Shown here: one piece after another, positions 12,394 through 26,100 of the stretch | Position numbering within the stretch: position 1 is the first letter of the stretch | Layout of the letters: each line of letters opens with the position of its first letter | DNA from: Terfezia claveryi | Taxonomy: Eukaryota; Ascomycota; Pezizomycetes; Pezizales; Pezizaceae | Direction: 5' to 3' | NCBI GenBank assembly: GCA_015179025.1 | Contig: WHUX01000015.1 | Span: 186,001-250,000 of the forward strand | Length of the DNA: 64,000 bases | Program-made: the position numbers and the translations under genes | Notes under the pieces: model-generated | What the model saw: only the letters and a program-made list of their open reading frames with translations | The model's database searches: none | What the model was told of the DNA's origin: nothing

Positions 12394-15300
12394 GCATGCA
12401 GGCAGTTGCCTACGATATCTAGATTCATCAATGCTTGCGTAAGTAGACGCTTATTCCTTTTTTACCCTTCTTTGCAAGTTTGCAGATACTGAGTAGTATA
12501 CTTCTCCAGTGTTAAATATATGTTAAACACATGTATCTCACATCTCACAAATATACATAAAAGCACCCATATCTCTCCTCTTCATGCATAACAAGGTGAA
12601 ATCTCCTTGGCTGAATCTATCTTATTCGCCATCTTCTAGATAGCCTTGTTCACCCTTGGAACATTTTAAAGTTCCATATTGGATGTCATATGAGTGGTTG
12701 CACATGTACCAGTCTCCCCGGTGTGGATAGTACTAACAACTTGTTCATGGACTTCATTCTGAGTGGGTGCGTTAGAAATGTTAGCTTGAGCATGGTCGAA
12801 AGATGCCCGAGCACCTTAAGGCCTTGCTGGTCCTGCTTCTGCTTGCATTGCTAACCTTGTTTTAACTATGTGCACTGTTGTTAGCCGTGATCATCGGCTT
12901 TGTGCCCATGATGCTTGCAATATGTGTAGACCTTAATGCCTCTTTGGTTTGTTGACAGGATTTCCGGGGCTGATCTTTGTATAGTTTTGTTTGGAGAGGC
13001 GAGTGCAATATAGCCCGACTAGTGGTTTGTAGTTACTTTCCGACATGGCGTAGAGGTGATCCTTTAACTCTTCATATGTCAAATTCGTGAGAGATTCACA
13101 TGATGCTTAATAATTGCTGCCAGAGGAAGTTTTGTTGCTCCGATCGTGATCAAGTTCTGCGTTGCAGATGAGGTAAGCTGGTACCATTAATTTTCAAACT
13201 TATCAATGAACTCTAAGATTGGTTTTCGAGCGGCCGAGAGAGGTAGAAATCTTATACACTACGTTCGCCTCATAAATGAAGATGGGGTTATCTCCGAAGT
13301 AGGTCTTCTTGAGAACATGCCCAAGACCTACCAGACCTACGTTCATACTTTACGACCGGCTTGCTAATCACTTGGATAAGCACAAGAGCTTGTTGAGGCA
13401 TAATGCTGTACGCATTGATCTCGGAGGTGGGGCCCCACTGATTAGTTGGGATTCCAATAACAGTGTTTGGTTTCCCCCATTGCTCGGAACACCATAATGA
13501 GTCTGGACCAGTCTCCACAGTTAGACCAGCCTTTTAGAACCCTAACATTGCCGAGGCTAGGATGTGCTTGCCTATAGTCCTTACGATTGTGAACTCAGCA
13601 ATGGGGCCAGAGGCAGAGGCAGATGCTCGAGACCTTGTAACTTCGGGATTGTCTAGCTTGGCTGAGGTTTCTTCTCAGTTAATTCAGGATGTGGTGGCTG
13701 ATTTTGAGCACCGTATGACCGGGCTCATAACCTGTTCGAACGGTGAACGAGGATGGCGGCGCAGCGCAAATCAGATAGGCCCAGTCAAGGAGACTTCACC
13801 CTGCTTGTGCGCGAATAGGTAACTCGCCTTAGAATGATATAGAACCTAGGCATCTGCCTATAAATAAATATTCTTTCTACTCTGGAAGCCAAGTCCTTTC
13901 GGAGTCATAAAAGCTGAGCTAACATATGAGGTGAAGAAGCGACTTCGGCGCTTTGCACAGCCCTCCCCCCAAATATCCCGTGTTACGGGATTTCACCTTT
14001 ACATAATACCTCACATGGAGCCCGAATAGTTTGAACATGGAAGGCTGGAGAAAATCGAAATACAACATCGGGGTTACCCTGAGTTCCCAATGTAACTTAG
14101 TGATTCTCAAGACTTGTGTACCAGATAGAGAGAATTGTGCAGTCAATGGATACAGCCTTGCACGTTTAGGACTTCTTTGCTGAATCTATCCCATTTTCTT
14201 TTTTTTTTTTTTTTAAAAAATCTATTTATACTATAGCAGCTTGAACAAAGTTGAAGTAAAAAGACCAAATGTGCAAGGACGGCAAGCATTAAGCGTCAAT
14301 ATTCTCACATCATAATCTACCTTGTTGGTAGAGGCCAAGCCAGAAACATACCTTATACAAATGCTCTCACATAGAAATTCTACCTAAGCCCAGATTATGT
14401 ATCCCGGTATTGGTAGGCTGTTGACCCTAAGAGGCAACTTCATATGTGCAAAAAAAATACATTTGAGCATGGACGACGAAGGACATAAATGAACCCACTA
14501 TTGAACATTAGGAGGCAGGCGCCAATTTCATATGCCGCTTCGCCAGGCAGCTTCGTGCCATTCCAAGCTCACAGTTCCCAACCTTATCGGTGAGTCTGTT
14601 GCCGTATACCCACATAAACGTAAATCCGTAGGTGCTGGATTGAATTGAACTCTTCTCAACAACAGCGTGTTTGCCTCAGCAGTGCCTGTTGAGACTTATT
14701 TCAGCCTTGCCACGCTTTTGTCAGCCCTCAAGCCTTGCCTTTTGCGTAAAGCTAACTAGTTATGATATCACTTGCTTTCAATGTGCTCTAACACCATTAG
14801 GCTGCGCATGGATGAATAGAGCTTATTTTTCTTTCGAGCACCTTACTTCCCAATGCAGGTCTTACCCTGAACTTACACTGTGTGATGTCAAGGCTATGAC
14901 CGCAGTTACCAATTCATTCAGAGACCCACCAATGGAAAATGCATATCAGAAACCCAATTGAGCTGGCGAAGGAAAAGAAAAAAAAAATTGCACAATCTCT
15001 GTCATTGTTTCTCATAGCCGAAACAGCAGACTATACCATATCAACTCTGAATGATCATGATTGGGTAATCTTAGTTTCAGATTAAAATCTTGAAAACACC
15101 TGGATTTGACTCGGCTGTGGCTGGAAGCACCAACTCCGAACCGAAATTTTAATGTATCTCTTGTCCAGTGAAGTGGCAGAATTGAACACGTTACATGATG
15201 TCAAAGTCCGCCGATGCCCATCCAGCGTCGAAAAAACGACGTATAGCCGTATAATATGTGAGATGATGTAGTCTTATCGCAGCAAGGGCTGCATGGCGCT

Positions 15301-16116
15301 CTGACGTCCAATGTCCACCAGTACATCATTTAGGTTGCCAGCGGGGTAAAATGCCATCCCATAAAAAAAATTCCTGCCCTTGCATGTAGGACGTAATGCC
15401 ATGCTAGATTCACTCTGAAATTAATATTTCCCCGCAATGCGATCCATGGCCAGTTGGGGGGGGAAAGGTTCACTTACTTCACGGCAACTGGCGTTGAATG
15501 GAAGAAGCAATTGGTTCATAATCGTCAGTTCACACCCTCAACACCTACAAATTTCAAGAATTGTGGACCCTTCCCTAAACCCCTATCCCTACTGGAAAAG
15601 CAGATGAAATGTATCAATTTATATCTCGGATTGCTGCTACCCACGAGACTACAGTGCCGTTACATCATAATTTATTACCGTATTCCTGTCCTCATGCAAG
15701 ATAATAATGTTGGATGTGTGTCTTGGTCGTGGTGGTTTGGTTGACAATGCATGCACCAGTAAGATTCCCAAACGGGCTCAGACTTGATGAACGCGGTTCA
15801 CAAGCGTTGATGGCAAAAGGGAGCTGAGGGAAGGGTATTGAGGTCTTTTGATTGGACACGAGGTGGGCTTGCAGGAGGGGTAGAACAGGACTGGTGCGCT
15901 AAGTGGTGAGGCTCTAGCCGTACTATACCCTAGTCTAGTCTGCATGGACGCTGCTGAGGTGCAGATGCATGAGGGCTTTTAAAGGGGAAGATGCACGTTG
16001 GAGAGATAGAATTGATCCGATCAAGCCGATACATGCATAACTGTAGGTATGGGGAAGCACAGTGCATGCATAACGCATAGCCTCTGGAGAAGTGGCGGTT
16101 GCAATGCGTGCACATA

Positions 16117-16359
16117 ATACCGTAGAGACTCGAGTTATTCGGTAGCGCTATCACATACATATGCAATGTCCTGTGTGTTTCTGCTGAGCTTAACTTAGGA
16201 ACTTCACCAGAAGTGGTACAAGCTGCCTTCCGAACAGGCTTAGATTTGGGGATCAGGGCTCGAGCGTACAGCATCCACCAGAATTTACTATACAAATATA
16301 TCTTGGACATAGCATATGTATGTGATAGCGCTACCGAATAACTCGAGTCTCTACGGTAT
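16117..16359. mobile_element. 243-bp element with 48-bp perfect terminal inverted repeats
   Basis: The 48 bases at 16117-16164 (starting ATACCGTAGAGACTCGAG) are an exact reverse complement of 16312-16359, with 147 bases between them. Identity stops abruptly at both ends. No transposase can fit, so this would be a non-autonomous foldback or MITE-like element, or a structured transcript locus. A TA dinucleotide is present at each outer edge inside the repeat, so a TA target duplication cannot be separated from the repeat itself. Perfect identity suggests the arms are recent or are kept identical. Confidence 0.7.
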
Positions 16360-18720
16360 ATTCTTTATCGATATCCCCAAGTCCTACAGAAGCGAGTGTG
16401 GGCAGAGCTTATAGAGACTTGATGTGGAAAACGTGAAAGAAATGAATATCCGATATCCAACGAAAAACCCCATAGAAAACATTTCGTCAATGCAAAACAA
16501 CTTCAATGTTCAGAGATAGAGAGAAATAAATTAACACCTTACTGGCCAATTATGTGGAGTTAGGTCAGGTGGGTGTACATGTATCAAGGGGTGATTCGGC
16601 TTGCCGATGCCGAATTTGCAGAGCTGATTACTGTCGGCGAAGGACTCTCGTATTACAACTGAAACGCATATGTACGTATGTGATTCCCCTGGCCTTTCCC
16701 GTTCACCTTTTTCTCCACAGGGATCGAACTCCCAACAAAAGCTACTCCCAGTAAAAATCAATTGAATGTGAGTAGAGGGCCAAGTTGTCATCCATTAATT
16801 TAAGCAGGCTGCATTACTAGATGCTCATGAAAGTGCCAAAAAAAAAATGTGAAGCATTCGTGCGCGTCTTGCCTTGCTGCACAAAAATTGTTTGGTGAAG
16901 CAAGCTGAACATATCAAGGAAAGTTTGTTACACGAGCTAACCTACAGTACAACGTTGACAGCGACTAGCACCCGCTCCGCGAACCGGGCCAGCCATGTGC
17001 GTTATTTCCGAAAATATCACAGGTTCAGCAGAAATTTGCCACCATAGATGCAGGGCATAACATGTTTTATGGTTCGTTATGTATTCCAGAGGTTTCTCCG
17101 CATTCTCAGGGACGCCGGGTAAGGGTCAGGGAATATCTTGAATTTTATTCTTCGATCACCACCCCATCACACCCTAGTCAAAATCAAAACCATCAGAAAA
17201 ACCGCGGCATGAAAGCATGCACACGTTCTTGACTTCAGCTCAAGCGTTCCTTCAACTCGTGTACATTTTGAAGAGATTCATCGCAAGAATTCTGATTTTG
17301 TCCTCATATATGTACATACATACCACACGTAGCCTACTGAGCAACACCTCCGGACAAAAAGCTGGCAAGAGGTGTTCTCTCCCAGTGAGAGTATTACCAT
17401 CTACCTGTTTCAGCGCTTAAAAAGCGACTGGGAACATTATACACCAGTAGATGCAGTCAGTATTCTATTCGATACAAGCAAGAGTTGACTATATGTGTTA
17501 TCATTATCATATCCATCGGACTTCCCCGCTGGTCCAAATTAATATTGATATCATAACCAAGCTCAAACAATATGCACACATTACGCCCCCAAAGCCACAC
17601 GGTTCAGATGCGAAGAGCCTCCAATTTCCTTTGGCCAATAATCTCACTCAAATTTCCTCTCAGGCACATTAAACTTGGAGTAGAGGTCACATGGTTGCTG
17701 GCTAGCAGACTAGCGCCCTCGCATAATACTAACGTTTTGGTTATGGAAACACTTTGAATTTTGTTTTTTTCTCGTGTCAATTCCAAGGCAGTTGAAGCGA
17801 ATGATTATGATTCGTTTTAAATACTACTGCATAATGGATTGGTTTAAGAGACAACTTCAATACCTACTAACTAAGCTATGCCTTAATACATCCTAAACGC
17901 GAGTCGCTAACAAAACTGTGTATTAATTACGTGAAGAGCCTGATTATCACCTAGGCAGAATGTGCATGCGCTGTGTGATTGCGCGGCATTCGTGAATTAA
18001 AAGTACAGTTAGTTTTTTGTATTTCTCAAGTCAAAAAAACACTCCAATATCATTCATTACATACAAGGTGCCAACAGTACAATGGTGATGGTGATCAACT
18101 CTGGTATATTATTATCTAGTTTTGGTGGAAACCAAAAGAACTTTTCCTTATCCAGACTATTCCCCCCTTCCAGCTTCTGCATCCCTTTCCAGTATTTTCC
18201 AGCCATCCATTGTCTGGTCTATCATGCAACCAGCTCCTTCACAAAATCCAAAATTAGATGTTTTCATACCCCACCCCAAACCCCACATGTTCGTGATTCA
18301 TCAGCCATCCTTGTTCCCGACCCAGTCAGTGTCCACCACCCATTCTGTCGTCAGGTGAATTAAGAGATAATAGTTAAGGAAAACGTAACCCCAAATCGCC
18401 ATAGCCAATCTAATACCCATTATATTACTGAAAAACCCCATAACCTATCTCAACCCACTTCCCGACTAGTTAGAAATCCAGCTAAATAATCCGTGGTCAC
18501 AGACCGCCAAAGCAAAACGGAGTAACGAAAAAAAAAGATTGATAGCTAGTAAATAAAAACACATTAGGAAATTAGAAAAAAAAGTTGAGGCATTAGCCAG
18601 CCGCCCCGCCGGAGCAATTTTGCAAAGTCCCACCGTAACAATTCGTAAGTGTCGTCGATATAATGTACACACTGTGCTCTACTCTAACCAGAGACTAGAC
18701 CAGAGCGAGGAGCGGTAGAT
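16360..18720. other. Gene-poor stretch
   Basis: No gene, repeat family or RNA gene is recognised. Open frames are all under 100 codons and lack domain features. The sequence is moderately AT-rich with short A-runs near 16840 and 18530-18580. Confidence 0.5.
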
Positions 18721-18728
18721 CATAGTGG

Positions 18729-18998
18729 TTACTGAGGGTAGCTGTCACCCCTGGCGAATAAACGCTTCCATCCCTCGATGTCGAAGAGCCACTTCCCGCT
18801 GTGTCTTCCGCGTCCGAGCTCGAAGTAGGTGGGTGTATGAGGCTCTTTTGACGAGTTCAACCTCGTAAATCCTCCCCTTGGTGAGATAGAGTGTTCGGAT
18901 TCCCCGGAGGATCGAGGCTTGATCCAAATGATCCTTTCAGGATATGTAAAGCGGCAACGGGAGGATGTGGTAGGGCTGTATTCTGAAGTTGGAGACAT
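18729..18998 (-). CDS. Small hypothetical protein, 89 residues
   Basis: I do not recognise a family. The frame begins with an ATG, MSPTSEYS, and has a polar Ser/Arg/Pro-rich body followed by a C-terminal part with aromatic and basic residues (TYFELGRGRHSGKWLFDIEGW). There is no signal peptide, membrane segment or cysteine pattern. Support for a real gene is the sensible amino-acid composition, a TATAAG box on the same strand about 160 bases upstream, and a following AT-rich region with AATAAA-like signals. Against it are the short length and the absence of an intron or a known homologue. It could equally be the last exon of something longer. Confidence 0.42.
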   Translation of the reverse strand: MSPTSEYSPTTSSRCRFTYPERIIWIKPRSSGESEHSISPRGGFTRLNSSKEPHTPTYFELGRGRHSGKWLFDIEGWKRLFARGDSYPQ

Positions 18999-19155
18999 CT
19001 TGTACGTTGTGGTTTTGATCGTGTTGGTCAGCTTGTAGTAGATTTTTGAGTGGAGAGAAGATGACTGCGCCAGCTTGAAGAATCAGTCGAGGTTGAAGAT
19101 AAGAGTGTGAACTTGTTTGAAATGTGAAGGAGGATGTGAGCAGATGAAGCCGTTC

Positions 19156-19162
19156 CTTATAT
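19156..19162 (-). promoter_or_regulatory. TATA-like box upstream of the 89-residue frame
   Basis: On the minus strand this reads ATATAAG. It lies about 160 bases before the ATG at 18998 and is placed as expected for a fungal core promoter. It is suggestive only. Confidence 0.3.
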
Positions 19163-19169
19163 GCGAAGG

Positions 19170-22100
19170 TTTAGCACCGTTGAGGTTGAGCTCAATGAGG
19201 ATTGGAATTGACTGAAGCCTTCTATCACTGAGGCTGCAAGCTTTCTCCAGAGCCAAATCCACCCTCACACCCCACCACCCCTTCATACCCCTGTGCACTT
19301 AGCATCAATTGAGTGGCAGTATGACTGCATACTGCATCTGCCACATTAGAGAGAACGTGAAACCTTGCATGTTAGGTAGCCCCACCAAAGATCTTGATGC
19401 ATCTCAACATGATGAAAGGAATCTTGAGGCCGTGAGGGTAGATACTAGGGAAAACTCCCATCGTGCCGTAAGAAGATGAAAACGTGTTTGGGACTGAAAC
19501 CATATGTCGTACGCTCATATGAAGGTGTAGCCTCTGCCGCGGTCTATCACGAGATTGATTTGTACGCGTAGTCCTCTTACATGGTTCCTTCCTTTTCTAG
19601 TTTTGTTTTGGGCAAACCCTTGAAATCTGTCTGTAGGTACTGGTTCTTATGCAGCCAACTTCTCCTTGACGTTAATAATTTAATTGTGAAAATGATTCAT
19701 CCCTTTTCGGCTCCTGGACTACATAGCATGAAAGGTGATGAATTCCCGTACCTCCTTAGACTCATATCATCTTTCCTTTAATAATATGATGGTCTGTAAA
19801 TGTCCTTGTGGTTCAGGGGTTCTGGCATGCCAGTTCCTGACGATCATGCCCACTGAGCAGGGCAAGTATTATACCTTGTTCGCGAGGGGGAGCCTTGCAC
19901 CAGCAGCAACTAGGGACTCTCTTCCTGTGTATTTTTGGGCTGTTGGCCCAAAAGGTCTAGGTAGTCTTGATTGGAACCATTGAATCTTCATCGATTCAAA
20001 TTACAGGTTGCATAGGCGCAAACGCGCACTGCAAGGTAATTATAAGTACTTGTAACTTGATTTAGGGAGTCATGCATATCAGCCTTTCGAGAGGGAGCAT
20101 GGAGAGTCCGGCTGTTTTCCGATTCTGGCCGGCCGTCCGGTCATATGGATGAAGTGGTTTGAGACTGAGACAGCTGTGACTTGGAAATTGAATTCACGTC
20201 GATATCATACCTATCTCAACGAACGCCGATTATGTTCTTAAGACTAGACCAGACCGGTACATTTACCAAAATCCTCCAAAAATACTCTTGGCATGTCACA
20301 CCACAGACGTTAGGCCTAATATCCCTGTGGCACATTTTCAACCTCGTGATGTTCAGCCCCAGCCCCGTTCTCGACATCTCCATATCGCCTCGAGTTGCAT
20401 CACAAGTGCAAACGGTCAAACGGCATTAAGCCTGTTTCAAAGATAGAATTTTGGGTAGGTGTAGTCTGATGATACAAATCCCCCTGATCCACTGCTCTAA
20501 GTATCGAAACGATTACGCTATCCGGTTCTTTTTTTTTTTTTCCGTGGGTCAGGGAATCAGGAGCATTATTCGGCTCGGAACAGGGAAGGAGAAATCAGAC
20601 TAAAACACAAAAGCATAAGGCGGGTTTCTCTTCCTCTACGAGGGTCTGATCGAGACCAGTTTCTCTTGTGGTCAATTTTTACTACTCTTCGCTTGCAGCA
20701 TCCAATCATGTGGATTTTGCACAAGCAAAAGTGTTCCATCGTTAGTACGTTGAACATGAAACGACCTTCACCTCAATGAGGTTTGGCATAGAGTCGCGAC
20801 GGACACTTCCTCCGCAAAATATACGCGGCCTTATTTATACGTTTCAGTTCACAAGTAACAGGCTTTTGGTAAGGTGAGTGTTGTTATACCCTAGATACCT
20901 CACTATCAAAACAAGGTGAGTGACGCTCAATCTAGCATGGTCGACTGCATCTACTTTGTAACTGTAGATATTTGTGTCACCAAATTCTGGAGAACACTGG
21001 TAAAGCTCTGACGTGAAACAATTCCAGTGTGGGGTCAATCACGGTGCCACCTCCTCCTAATTTTGGCACCAGAAGTTTTGCGGTACAAAGCCATAGCATC
21101 TTTCCTCTAACACTGTGGCTTCTTTGTATGCAGGATATTTTCTGATGCAACATCGTGGCCTGAAATTTTCCGCTACAGGCACCTCATTTGGCAAAAGGGA
21201 AATTGGCACCTATGATTTCTTCTAGTTGAAGCTGCATATTCACCATGCATCATTGAGGAATCCGTATAGAAATAGCCTTCGTATCTCCACTAGGCTAATC
21301 TCTTTGCCTTATCTGTCAGGGGAGACGGACCTGGCTGATCATGAATACCACGACAAGCTATTCTTATAAGCTTGCATTATGGTATATGATTCGAAGGTTA
21401 GGGGTTAGAGGAGGTGCAGGTGCACATATACATGTTGGTGATATCAATGTGGTTGGCGGTGCGGTTGTGGCGTTCCCCGCCGCAGTAGGGGGAGTATAGT
21501 TGGGCTAGGGGGTATCGCAGGGGGTACCCTCAGGGTTTGTTGGTTACAATTATGCATGGCCAGGTCCGGGTCCTCAATCACCCTTCTGTACCGGTATGCC
21601 TATGTTGAAATCGTTCTATACCCCAACTGCAGGAAACCTCCGTAAACGTTATAGTCGACAGGGTTAGCGACAAGTACAGACCGCCCACTGTATTATGGAA
21701 TATTAGTGACCATCCAGCTGTCACATATATTTACCGGTAGGGCCTGTTCACTTTTTTGTAGATGCACGCCCGCCACGGCTATGCAACAAAAGAGCGTGTT
21801 TTCGAGTGCACCATTTGCTGCTGTGTAGATACACTATGTATATGGGAATATGCTGACAGGTAACGTCTTAAGCTTGATAGTACAGCGCACCCTTGGCGTC
21901 AAGCTCTCTTACTGAATTCGAGAGTATACTTACAATTACTAGGCCGGGTCCGGATTCTGAATCACTGCCTTATGGATATTATTCCACCCAGATTCATGCT
22001 CTGGTCATGGAAGACTGAATTCAGCGCAAAGGTTCATGCATCAATATAGCTGTACATACCCGCTGCGCGAGTGGGCTCACTGAGAAGGGGGTTGCAAATA

Positions 22101-22730
22101 AAGTAAGGTTTAGTGGTCTGGCTCTAGTGTTACTTACCTAGACAGGAGTAAGAATAACTGACGTATTGATTTTCAATGGAATTCTAGATGTCTTGAAGTT
22201 CCGAGACTGGAATGAGGTTCATTTGCCTTTGTGTTGTAGACATCTATGTCTGGAAATTCTTACTTCGCGTTCGTGAGCAAACACACAGCTGGCTCCAGGA
22301 TACGGGCGGAGGTTATCACTTTTCAGTGTTCTGGGCAGATAACTTTCCCGCCATGCGATGCGGTATAATGTGGTCTAACTATGTGGAGCATGACTACGTT
22401 TATCTTGGACAGCACACGATAGGTTCTACAAGCCCCACTATATAATCCTCTGCAGAGTGGAAGTGGAGATTGTGCCTGTGACAGCGATACGACAAACTCG
22501 CACACTCGTAGTGAAAGCTCTCTAGTTTGCAATAGCCCCTTACTCCATTGCCACTGAAAATTTCGACACTAGGATCGACCGCATTATTGGCCCTAACTGC
22601 CTCCTAACGGGCAACTTAGGCTCTATAACAATCTTGGGTCTACTGCAATTCAGTCTTTTCAAAAGAAAATCTGCCCCGGTACGCAAGACTTGAAGCGATC
22701 TCGGTGCTCCGCAGTACCCGGCAAAACCAG
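19170..22730. other. Gene-poor stretch
   Basis: No supportable gene. Open frames are short and have no recognisable motifs. A 13-base T-run sits near 20528-20540. The remainder looks like unique, decayed intergenic sequence. Confidence 0.5.
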
Positions 22731-22734
22731 AATT

Positions 22735-23169
22735 ATGGAGATCACGATTGGTCAAGGGATTGGGATTCTGGGTGCCACCATCTTCGTCGGGGTTGGCGGC
22801 TGGCTCGGTTATTCCATGAAAAGAGGTATCCAGGACGAGCGTGCCCTCACTAATGCTCGAGAAGAAATGTCGACAACGACCACGGAGAGGATAAAAATGA
22901 GGAAAGCCATAAGCAATGCCACTATTGGTAGTGAGATTGGCGATGGAACATCGACTATGGGTTTGGGAGATTTAGAGGGTTTGAAGGTGATGAGAGTGAA
23001 CGATAAGCCGGAATTGAATGGGGTACTTGGCATCGAGACGATTTGGGGGGAAATTGGGACAGGAAATGATGGGCATGGAGATATTGGGAGGTGTATATCC
23101 AGCTGGAGAAACCAACTCCCGGAACGGGACTTGGAAAATGGAGAGAGGTGGAAGTTGGCCGGCACCTAA
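22735..23169 (+). CDS. Small membrane protein, hypothetical, 144 residues
   Basis: No family recognised. I chose the ATG at 22735, which opens MEITIGQGIG and places a hydrophobic, glycine-rich segment (about residues 5-25, GILGATIFVGVGGWLGYSM) right at the N-terminus, followed by basic residues (KRG). This would be a single-pass membrane anchor with the rest of the protein polar. An in-frame GTP-free start further upstream (22690) would only add a short basic extension. The remaining roughly 115 residues are Glu/Gly/Thr-rich and predicted soluble. There is a single exon with no overlapping better candidate. It could be a real lineage-specific gene or a fortuitous frame. Confidence 0.45.
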   Translation: MEITIGQGIGILGATIFVGVGGWLGYSMKRGIQDERALTNAREEMSTTTTERIKMRKAISNATIGSEIGDGTSTMGLGDLEGLKVMRVNDKPELNGVLGIETIWGEIGTGNDGHGDIGRCISSWRNQLPERDLENGERWKLAGT

Positions 23170-26100
23170 ATGAGAATTTTATACCTTATGCCACAAATAC
23201 GATTCAATGGCGTCTTTAACGATAACTTGTGGTGGTTACCACCAGCATGATACCAGCCACGCCCTGTTTTTGTTTCCTTTTTGCCTTTACAGGGCCAGTT
23301 TAAGTTTTTTCGACACGATCTCTGGGTGCTACCTGGTATCCAAGCCCATTCGTGATGGACGCACGCGTGGGTTGATATCATTCCTCAAATCCCACCATGA
23401 CAAATCTCACTGCAATTCGAAATAGCAAGAATCAGGGCTTCCCTTTTGATGTTGGGCATAGATTTTTCTTTCAACATTCTGGGATTTTTGATACAACTAG
23501 TTGGCTTGGTCAGTTGTGTTGAATATGGGGGGAGTTCAGGGTAATGTGTGAATGGGAACCGAATCCCAAAGTGGAGAGATCATGTCACCAACAGAAAAAT
23601 AAAATGGAAATGGAGAAAAAAAAAGGGAGAGAAAGAGTCAAGTGGGCAGGCGGAGAGACATCCTACATGATTTGCTTTGATGGTATAACTACGAAAGGCG
23701 CGGGAACTCTATTGCATATGCAGAGATTAAGCTTCGGCGTCCAATTATAAGTGCGTGCAGATCTACTTGGTTCGGGAGACCGCATAGAAACCCACTGCCC
23801 TAATTTGATAGCAATAGGGCATATCAATATATCCACGGAACAGTAGGCCGGTGAATCCCTGGGACTTGGCCCTGTCAACCCATCAGCAAAGCCCAACATG
23901 GGATTTGAGAGTTCAAACCCCAATGCTAGCTGTAAGTGTTGGAAGTCAGGGTGAGTCGAAGCACCGTTCGTGACCTAGCTGATAGTGGAGCCCAGTGCGA
24001 ACTTCCTAAGCTCTATGGGCTTACGCATTTGTACACGGGGCTACAGAGCTAGCACAGAGAGTTCAACGGACCATTGAGCTTGAGTATCTCCACCTTCCTC
24101 ACCTTCATTTTTTCACGGTATCCGCCGGTCCTGGCTTTTATTGGCTTAACCTATGGCTGTATATGATGAATCTTCCTGAGATAGAGCATATCTACCAATG
24201 CCGTTCAATGTTTCTTCGGGCATTCGCCTGCTACAAGGCACCCACACTAGGCTGAGAACTGGAGCCACAAAGGTTCACTGCCGCTGCGAACAAGAATTCA
24301 GGCGCGTGAGATCCAACCAGGCAAAAGACAAGCTTACTGACTCAGATTTCATGCTCTACCTGCTCATTAGCCCAGTTCCTTCGCGCCTCTGTGCCTACTA
24401 ACCCTTTATGTTGACCGTTCCGTCCCGAAAGGAACAATATTCGTTAGCAGGAGTCAACCGCTCGGTGCACCCCGCTTTGCTATGCGCGTACTTCAAGCAG
24501 ACGCTTACCTCTACCCTCTATCACGCAGTAGTCTCCTCCCCAGCATGGTGCTACTCTGCTCATGGACTACTTCAAACCCAGCCAATGTGGTCCCAATACA
24601 CCGTTATCCTATAAGAAGATGTGGTCCCCTTGACGTGGATAAGGCTCATTGGTCAGCATTCGTAATGAACATAACACTACCAATGGACTCCTATTACAAA
24701 TTATCCTAGAGGCCATACTCAAGTCAGAGGGTGCTTCACAGCTGGTTTAACGGAAGCACTAGTTTTTGGGCCCACATCCGTTACCTATTGCTTCTCAAGC
24801 GAACTGTCCTATCATGAAGTCAGTAGGCACCATTGAGAATGGTTCGGTGTAAAGGGCTTAGATACGGTGGAGGGCCTGTTCTTAACCAGGCTACATGAGC
24901 CCCGTGGTACGGAGGATTACCTAAATGATGACCGGAAACCTGGAAATCTTCAAAGTAGGCCTACAGCTCGGTACTTCGTTCTATCGGTTGATCTACTTTT
25001 GTGCTACCTTATTCCAATCAGCACTATTATCAGGGAAAAGCAACCAAACGGACCCCTACAAACGTGGGGTTGTCGCTTGCTTTTGAGCAGAGTAAGCTTG
25101 GATTGAGTACAGAGCTGTTGAACTCTAAGAGTGCGCGCCATAGGCAGCAAACACCTTTGCTGACCATTTGCGTCAGCTTGTACAGCAGGGTGCGAATTCT
25201 ATTGCCCAGCCAGTCAATTATATTAGTATTGGTCCCTAAGGAATCCAGCATCCACGGAATGCCTATGCGAGCAAGGAAAGCCCACGAGGGCTTACTTACA
25301 ATACCGCACATCCTGTTGGTAAGTCCACAGCCAGGAACGAAGTAGTTTCATAATTGGCTGCTCGGCATCCTTGAAACTGAAGGGTTTATTTGCGAAATAC
25401 AAGGAAGTTTAGGTAAGTAGTAGTTGACTCTCCCTGTGGATCGACCATTCGACCATCGGCCCCTGTTATCAATGCAACTACACCATACAAGATATCATAT
25501 CAGATCACACTATCTACGGGCCGATTAACATAGTAGATCTAAACCCACAATCTTTCGGTTGTGCGCCGACCCGTACCTTCTCCCAACCACGGAAATTCGG
25601 CCGAAGCAATGCAGTATCGACAGCCGAGCTGAAGGTATTTCAATTAACGTTTTCAACCTCTCGAGAGGACTCTACCCCGCAGTCTTCCCGCCCCCATTTA
25701 AGGGGCACCCAATCCAATTCAGAGTTCTATCATCGATATCGGCAGGTAAATATCTCGTTTCAACAGCTTCAATCAGGTTCGTGCCGAGCCATTCAATTAT
25801 CTGTGGAGCGAAGGCCCTGGTAGTAAGTTGCATCCTCTCTATGAAAGGTTATTGGTTCAGTGGTACTGTTTCGTTTGTGTTATAGTCATATCTCCCTCAA
25901 GCACTCACTGCATGTTGCTCTCAATGTACACTGCAGAGCAGTCTCACAGCTCGGTGCAGTGTATAAGCAGGCTTTGCAATCAGACCAACGATGCACTATC
26001 ACAGTGAAAGCAGCCCTGGGATTATTGGAGAAGGTACTGTGGGCTGAGGTCTAGACGCAGTTTTTGTGGCTTTGTCTCTCCTGCGCTGCATACACATATC

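Larger units (their letters stand above)
9734..16116. other. Gene-poor stretch with decayed DNA
   Basis: No intact gene is recognisable. Open frames are below about 100 codons and lack domain signatures. The stretch carries a poly-C run near 10647, a 28-bp tandem duplication (12338-12393), a T-then-A homopolymer block near 14195-14220, and four copies of the dispersed motif TTACCCTGA (10244, 10386 inverted, 14074, 14862). Around 12,640-12,950 the minus strand reads for some distance like a broken coding frame (for example NAPTQNEVHEQVVSTIHTGE), and at 13,600-13,720 the plus strand reads as a helical, Ala/Glu/Asp-rich frame. I could not assign either. Confidence 0.5.

Noticed and set aside
23663..23923. 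Possible Ty1/copia RNase H relic on the minus strand (MLGFADGLTGPSPRDS)
   Set aside because: The first 16 residues resemble the GFADADWAGD...STSGY motif, but the rest does not follow, and no reverse transcriptase or integrase pieces or long terminal repeats were seen nearby.
24198..26054. Several 60-114-codon frames read as a possible eroded coding region
   Set aside because: They change strand and frame without any recognisable domain order. I could not tell decayed gene from chance.
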